Below, in pieces: positions 58,700 through 64,000 of a stretch of 64,000 nucleotides of DNA. Every line of letters begins with the position of its first letter. Within the stretch, counting starts at the first letter, position 1. The position numbers and the translations under genes are program-made. Under the pieces are notes generated by a model. The model had not been told where the DNA came from and ran no database searches. It saw nothing but the letters and a program-made list of their open reading frames with translations. Source of the stretch: Siphonodentalium dalli (taxonomy: Eukaryota; Mollusca; Scaphopoda; Gadilida; Siphonodentaliidae); NCBI GenBank assembly GCA_032622095.1, contig CP136069.1:206390750-206454749 (forward strand), in the 5' to 3' direction.

Positions 58700-58940
58700 G
58701 ACAAACGTATGTAATCGCGAAACGCTCTTTAATCAAATGTATGTAATCTTTAATAAAACGTATGTAATCTTTAATCAAATGTATGTAATCTTTAATAAAA
58801 CGTATGTAATCTTTAATCAAACGTATGTAATCTTTAATCAAACGTATGTAATCGCGAAACGCTCTTTAATCAAATGTATGTAATCTTTAATCAAACGTAT
58901 GTAATCTTTAATCAAACGTATGTAATCGCGAAACGGTCTT
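58700..58940. repeat. ~21-bp tandem repeat
   Basis: Units of 'cgtatgtaatctttaatcaaa' with variants; some are replaced by 'cgtatgtaatcgcgaaacgctctttaatcaaa', so a higher-order pattern exists. Confidence 0.9.
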
Positions 58941-59330
58941 TAAATTTGGAATACCCCTTAAAAGAGGGGCTAAATTGAAATTAGTATGTGAATATGTACA
59001 TACATGTGCAAAGTGTGATGCTTTAGTTACAAATTGAGCAATTGCCTTGGAAATTGGACTTAATCTACTCCACTAAAGATGCATAACTCTAAAATCAAAT
59101 TGAAATATGGTCAAATTTCGTGAAATTTTAGTGATAATAAGGCCATATTTTGTTGTCCAAAATGTTGATAAATAACAAGTTTTGGAAAATTTGATACCAT
59201 AGTTGACAGTGGTTAGGATTATTTTTGTTGCAATAAATCGATTCTGATGGGAAAAAATGCGTATTTTGAAGAAATGTTTCTGGACGGTGCGGGAGCGTCC
59301 GATCCGATTGTGTACCTTTAATTCAAGGCG
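58941..59330. repeat. Repeat R52, copy 3 (partial)
   Basis: 59065-59290 matches the inner part of R52 ('gtcaaatttcgtgaaattttagtgataataaggccatattttgttg'). No MITE follows at the position where the other two copies carry one. Confidence 0.7.
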
Positions 59331-59335
59331 GTCGC

Positions 59336-59930
59336 TCTCGTAATATTATTATTTTTTATAATATTAACCGGCTATATCCGGTGTCAAATATTATTCTTGA
59401 GACCGAAGTCTTCAAGAGTTATCGTTATACTCTTTATAATCTTCTTCGATTTCAGATTATATCACACAGTTTCCAACAGTTTACGGTGTTTTAACTAGGA
59501 ATGACTAATCACCAGCTTCCTGAATTTTACACATACTAAACGCATCTCTGTCCCACGGATCTTTATACCATGTTATCTAATCTCAATATATTCGTTGGAT
59601 TTCTCTTCATTCTTTCAAAAACAAGACTGGCTTTCGCTCTCTCTTAACTAAATTATTGATATTAAACATGATAAAAACTGTTTTTAGAGTTATGCTTCTT
59701 AGAAAGCTGGCAGGGCAAACTGTTTAAACTTTTGAATAAAAAGTAGACCTACAATTTTTGTCTTAAATGTGTCGGTTCCGCAATGCTTTGTTTTCATTCA
59801 CAATAACATTAACCGGCATAATATACAAATATTGCTATAAAATTTCATAGTCTAGCTCACATGAGTCTGTTGAATACACGTCTTCATAAAAAAAATAAAC
59901 AAACACTCGTCGATCGATCGTACGACTTAT
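59336..59930. repeat. LINE-relic-like block, second copy
   Basis: Matches 57015-57360 and 63240-63590 in order. Ends shortly before the TTAA-MITE at 59934. Confidence 0.65.
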
Positions 59931-59933
59931 TAA

Positions 59934-60298
59934 CCCTTTACCCAACAGAACCCAAATAAATCTTCAACAGCCTAACATATCTTCGGTCTGTCTCAATAGA
60001 ACCATACAAATATGGATATCATTGGAACCGGTTCATTGACCACAGTGTGATAGTTACAGTTATGCCCTGTGCCAATGCATTCTCTTATATATCCGAGTCG
60101 ACCATTGGTCGCCTCGCATATATAAGAGAATGCATTGGCCTAAAACACTTTTTACCATTTTTTCTTACATTCTTTAACAATTTAATAATTTTTAATGTGT
60201 TAAACCAATGCATTATCTTATATATGCGAGGCGACCTATGGTCGACTCGCATATATAAGAGAATGCATTGGCACAGGGCCCTTCTGTTGGGTAAAGGG
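59934..60298. mobile_element. piggyBac-like MITE 1 (CCCTTTACCCAACAG ends), 365 bp
   Basis: The ends CCCTTTACCCAACAGAA and its inverse (to 60298) are flanked by TTAA at 59930-59933 and 60299-60302. CCCTTT ends with TTAA duplications are typical of piggyBac-superfamily (Looper-like) elements. The interior holds the twin-palindrome module (60067-60139 and 60208-60281). No coding capacity. Confidence 0.85.
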
Positions 60299-60302
60299 TT
60301 AA

Positions 60303-61866
60303 GGGGATGGCAATGTCTGTTTCATAAAAAATGTCTGAAAACGGGCTGACGAAATTGGTATTTTTCACATAAAAGCAGACAGAAATAGAAATAACAACAT
60401 AGAGATAATATATAGAGCATATATCGTTAAAGGAGGTGCCACGAATAGATGTGAGCTAAAAAGCTTTTTGTACCAGAAAAATGACTTTGAAACGGAGTAT
60501 ATCTGCAATATTATGGCATTGTTTTGGCATTCAAATGTGAAAAACTGTAACTTCAACAGTATCATTAGGCAGCCCATTGTGATAAGCGACATACCGTTAA
60601 GAGACAAGGAGCTATGCTTTAGATTAATGTTCATTATATATATATCGTTTGAAAAACGTCCGCTAAAACGTGTCAGTTTTTCTTGGGAGCCAGTCGCCAT
60701 ATTTCTATTGTAAACACATGTTCATGATGTTGTTGTCATTTTTTAATTCGCGGCAGGTACATGAAAATCGACCAGAAAAGCAATTCGATCCTGCAATCGG
60801 GCAAGTTTATGATATGAAATCGATGCTTTCAGTTTATTTAAGTTGTTGGAATTAATTTAGTTGCTTGATTACCCACGATTTATGAAGTTTTGTGCTGTTT
60901 ACAGATGGAAATGTTGATATTTTATTTTTAGAATTACCAGTCTATAGTCGAAAGCGAGATTACAAGATGTCGTATTATTAGGCAAATCACATAAATAGAA
61001 AACTTACATGTTTCAGAATATTGTATTATTCTAAAATCAAATAGCCTATATAAAAACATATTTATGAATAGGAAAGTACCGTATTCCGACGAAATATGTC
61101 ATATTTTACGACGGACTCCTTGTGCGAGTTCACTTCCGGTCAATTCTATTTTGGTGCACTGGGAGAAAAACATTGTGCAGAAAAATACGTTTAATAACAT
61201 TTGAATGTAAATTAATCGAGAAATCGTCGGTTATCAGGTACAATCATATAGCTTATAACCCATATATATTGATGGGCATAATCAAAAGCTTGATCCCATG
61301 CGCGATTGTCTATACTGATCGATTTCCATTCGTAATCGTATTCTAGTATTGACGGATGGGTTTGTTTGTAATCATGGCCGCCCCGCCACATGGCATGTGT
61401 ATCGGCTATCGCAAAATAATGTTAGGATATTATGGTCTCCCATACCAAGAAAAATACTTCCTAAGAATGTAAACAATGCAAATGGAGGACATTTTGCCAT
61501 TATTCAGGATGACAGTACTATTTTCACAAGCAGGGTATTTGGGAAAGTTCTTGTTTTTCCTCAAAATGATGTCTCCTTGTCTCTAGCCAGATTCTTATAG
61601 GACCATTTTGACTGTTCAGTTTGTGCAAAAACTTACCCATTGGAACTGGATAAACGCCGTTTGGGGACATGATTTTTTGTCACTCTACCGCGAGTAAATT
61701 CTAACAGCTAAAATTTCTCTACTAATGACAAGATCTTTGTTTATTATTGATTATTATGTGTGAAAAATATGAAGTTTATCCATTCAATGGCCGGTGAGTA
61801 ATTATTGATCATCTGGGGGTAGGGTGCAATCCGCGGTGGCCATCTTGACCAAACTTTGCCATCCCC
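60303..61866. mobile_element. 1.56-kb TTAA-flanked element (GGGGATGGCAA ends)
   Basis: GGGGATGGCAA at 60303 and its inverse ending at 61866 form 11-bp inverted ends, with TTAA on both sides (60299-60302, 61867-61870), shared with the neighbouring MITEs. Short frames inside (60365-60700 minus, 61122-61346 and 61349-61600 plus) show no transposase features. It may be a non-autonomous piggyBac- or Kolobok-like element. Confidence 0.65.
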
Positions 61867-61870
61867 TTAA

Positions 61871-62305
61871 CCCTTTACCCAACAGAACCCAAATAAAGCT
61901 TCAACAGCCTAAAATATCTTCGGTCTGTCTCAATAACACCATACAAATATGGATATCATTGGAACCGGTTCATTGACCACATTGTGATGGTTACAGTTAT
62001 GCCATGTGCCAATGCATTCTCTTATATACCTATGGTCGACTCGCATATATAAGAGAATGCATTGGCCTAAAAAAATCGTTTTTTTAACACTTTTTACCAT
62101 TTTTTCTTACATTCTTTAACAATTTTATAATTTTTTCTTACATTTTTTAACAATTTTTATAATATTTTTCTACATTCTTTGACAATGTTATCATTTTTAA
62201 TATGTGTTAAGCCAATGCATTCTCTTATATATGCGAGGGGACCTATGGCCGACTCGCATATATAAGAGAATGCATTGGTACAGGACCGTTCTGTTGGGTA
62301 AAGGG
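61871..62305. mobile_element. piggyBac-like MITE 2 (CCCTTTACCCAACAG ends), 435 bp
   Basis: Same family and orientation as MITE 1, flanked by TTAA at 61867-61870 and 62306-62309. The left palindrome of the module is shorter (about 62018-62068) because part of its stem is lost; the right one (62214-62282) is complete. The interior has an extra 'ttttttcttacattctttaacaatttt' repetition. Confidence 0.85.
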
Positions 62306-62370
62306 TTAACCCTAAAACATGCACGTAAAATTAACCGGCTGACCGGTGTCAAATATTATTTTTGTTTAAG

Positions 62371-62677
62371 TAACCCGGAGCTTTTACGGACCAGTCTTGT
62401 CGGCTGAGCACCCCGTCAGAGGTACCCACCCTTACGAGCATGGTCAAAGTGCTCCTCGGGGTCAGTCCCCGCCAAAGCGGACAGTCGGTCAGTCAGTCAG
62501 GTCCGCTTGTCGGCCAAAGGCTGCGAACCCAAACAGTGGAAGTCCCTTCAGGTGGGGAAAACCACCTTGGGGGACGTATCACACCGTAAGGGCTCGATCA
62601 AAGCATAGCGACCCTGCTCACGACCAGCGCGGAACAGATACTACACTTTGATCTTAGCCAAAAGGCCGAGAAGCGAT
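62371..62677 (-). ncRNA. U2 snRNA-headed retrosequence, copy 1
   Basis: Reading the minus strand from 62677, ATCGCTTCTCGGCCTTTTGG continues with GCTAAGATCAAAGTGTAGTA and TCTGTTC. This equals the conserved 5' end of animal U2 snRNA, including the branch-site pairing GTAGTA, apart from one extra A. Further on, TGATACGTCC matches U2 stem-loop II, and GTACCTCTGACGGGGTGC resembles stem-loop IV. The intervening body (about 200 nt, with an AAGCGGACC...GTCCGCTTT stem) is not U2, and I see no Sm site (AATTTTTGG). So it is a U2-derived element or pseudogene rather than a working spliceosomal RNA. The 3' end runs into an A-rich tail. Confidence 0.75.
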
Positions 62678-62830
62678 CTGTGTCAAATATTTATGGTCGA
62701 CTCGCATATATAAGAGAATGCATTGGTACAGGGCCGTTCTGTTGGGTAAAGGGTTAACCCTAAAACATGCACGTAAAATTAACCGGCTGACCGGTGTCAA
62801 ATATTTATCGCCATTTTTTTTTTTTTTTAA

Positions 62831-63140
62831 AGTAACCCGGAGCTTTTACGGACCAGTCTTGTCGGCTGAGCACCCCGTCAGAGGTACACACCCTTACGAG
62901 CATGGTCAAATGCCCCTCGGGGTCAGTCCCCGCATTGCAGCGAACAGTCGGTCTGTCAGTCAGGTCCGCTTGTCGGCCACAGGCTGCGAACCCAAACAGT
63001 GGAAGTCCCTTCGGGTGGGAAAAACCACCTTGGGGGACGTATCACACCGTAAGGGCTCGATCAAAGCATAGCGACCCTGCTCACGGCCAGCGCGGAACAG
63101 ATGCTCCACTTCGATCTTAGCCAAAAGGCCGAGAAGCGAT
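62831..63140 (-). ncRNA. U2 snRNA-headed retrosequence, copy 2, with poly(A) tail
   Basis: Same structure as copy 1, read on the minus strand from 63140. Differences include GATCGAAGTGGAGCATCTG, which breaks the branch-site pairing sequence. The 3' end GGGTTACTTT is followed by an uninterrupted A run of about 15 (62806-62830 on plus as T), which indicates retroposition. ATAAATATTTGACAC occurs on both sides, next to the 5' head and beyond the A tail. It may be a target duplication or the joint of the tandem duplication. Confidence 0.75.
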
Positions 63141-63290
63141 CTGTGTCAAATATTTATGGTCGACTCGCATATATAAGAGAATGCATTTGTACAGGACCGT
63201 TCTGTTGGGTAAAGGGTTAACCCTAAAACATGCACGTAAAATTAACCGGCTGACCGGTGTCAAATATTTATCGCCATTTTAAATTCTTCT

Positions 63291-63620
63291 ATTAAAACGT
63301 ACAACATCTTCAACGCACTGTCTTAGAGCTCATGATTATATCACATCGTTTCCAACAATTTAAGGTGTTTTAAACTAGGTATGATTAATAACCAGTTTGA
63401 TGAATTTTACAAATGCTAAACACTTTTCTATCCCACGAACATTTATACCATGTTATCTGATCTCAATATATTCTTTGGTTTTCTGTTCATTCTTTCAAAA
63501 ACATGACTGGCTTTCACTCTCTCTTAGTCAAATTATTTATATCAAACCTAATCAAAACTGTTTTTAGAGTTATGCTTCTTAGATTGCTAGTGCGCAAAAA
63601 ACTTGATTTAAAATAAAAAG
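63291..63620. repeat. LINE-relic-like block, third copy
   Basis: 'atcacatcgtttccaacaattta.ggtgtttt', 'tcccacgaacatttataccatgttatctgatctcaatatattc' and 'tttttagagttatgcttcttaga' match 57100-57350 and 59465-59705 in order. Confidence 0.7.
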
Positions 63621-64000
63621 TAGTATTGTTTTCCGCAATGCTTTGTTTTCAGGCCCGGGCGCAGAGGCGGCGGAAGCTACACAAAAGTGGGGGGGGGGGG
63701 CACCATTTAAAAAATATATACTCCATTTATGAATTGAAAACTGTTCCAATGTGCACCAGCGCAAAGATTGTTTAGTATGATGTTATTCGTGGCTACCAAT
63801 ATGAAGGTAGAAAATAAGAAAGAGTGTTCAACTCTTTCAGTGCCAAGAACCGATCTCATCGGCCATAATTTACGGTCTGTAGAGTGCCAGGGTCGATGAG
63901 ATCGGCCCTAAAAACAATAATATGCCAAATGTTTTTAAAAATAGGAATTTCGAAATTTGTTATTTTTGGTAAAATTTCGTTTTTTGGGATGTAAAAGGGT
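63621..64000. other. Window end: repeat fragments
   Basis: A G run lies at about 63689-63699, after 'gcgcagaggcggcggaag'. At 63832 CTCTTTCAGTGCCAAGAACC with GATCTCATCGGCC, and again at 63883 AGTGCCAGGGTCGATGAGAT, resemble ends of piggyBac/Looper-like elements, but no partner end is inside the window. Confidence 0.35.

Larger units (their letters stand above)
62275..63290. repeat. Tandem duplication containing MITE end plus U2-headed element
   Basis: The phrase GCATTGGTACAGG, followed by GTTCTGTTGGGTAAAGGGTT, occurs at 62272, 62720 and 63183 (spacing 448 and 463 bp). Each is followed by 'aaccctaaaacatgcacgtaaaattaaccggctgaccggtgtcaaatatt'. The first two are followed by a U2-headed element; the third is not. 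Confidence 0.85.

Noticed and set aside
62397-63120. Proline/glycine-rich frames in the U2-headed copies
   Set aside because: They read antisense through the U2-derived sequence and its body; no start context or conservation.
62371-63140. Functional U2 snRNA genes
   Set aside because: The central region is unrelated to U2, no Sm site is visible, the length (~310 nt) exceeds U2, and copy 2 has a broken branch-site pairing sequence and an A tail.

Overview
This is repeat-dense, AT-rich nuclear DNA from an animal, most likely a marine invertebrate. Mollusc-like is a guess from the repeat style, not something I can prove. The signs are metazoan-type mobile elements (a LINE reverse transcriptase, a Tc1-type transposase relic, a DUF3504/Crypton-type tyrosine recombinase and TTAA-flanked piggyBac-like MITEs), a U2 snRNA-derived sequence, many minisatellites, and no sign of operons or ribosome binding sites. 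I see no rRNA, tRNA, telomere or CRISPR array.

Only two open reading frames look like intact genes. One at 6545-8161 (minus) is a tyrosine recombinase of the DUF3504/Crypton type. The other at 9211-10305 (minus) is a single-exon, about seven-pass membrane protein of unknown family. A 5'-truncated LINE with a clean reverse transcriptase frame lies at 12027-14245. It is bounded by a 14-bp target duplication, and a related copy of the host repeat nearby shows the uninterrupted site.

Layout: 1-5.8 kb holds interspersed repeats and minisatellites of 30, about 165, 16 and 29 bp. 5.9-10.4 kb holds the two genes, a 142-bp hairpin and a ~121-bp GC-richer repeat. 10.9-16.7 kb holds short tandem arrays, the LINE and a decayed Tc1 element. 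17.6-20.2 kb is a 42-bp minisatellite of about 62 copies with an open frame. 21-23.3 kb holds satellites, and 23.3-29.2 kb is a 5.9-kb long-inverted-repeat element inserted in one of them. 30.9-37.0 kb is a 6.1-kb palindromic (foldback) element. 41.2-50.5 kb is a larger foldback element with an 8-bp target duplication, and a second foldback element (42.4-47.5 kb), related in its core to the 30.9-37.0 kb one, is inserted inside it. 50.5-64 kb is a mosaic of MITEs (three different TTAA-flanked families), a LINE 3' relic, fragments of the foldback core, and two nearly full U2-headed retrosequences inside a tandem duplication.

The window shows layers of mobile elements rather than a cooperating gene set. 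The two things I would look at first are the nested giant foldback elements and the U2 snRNA-headed, poly(A)-tailed element.
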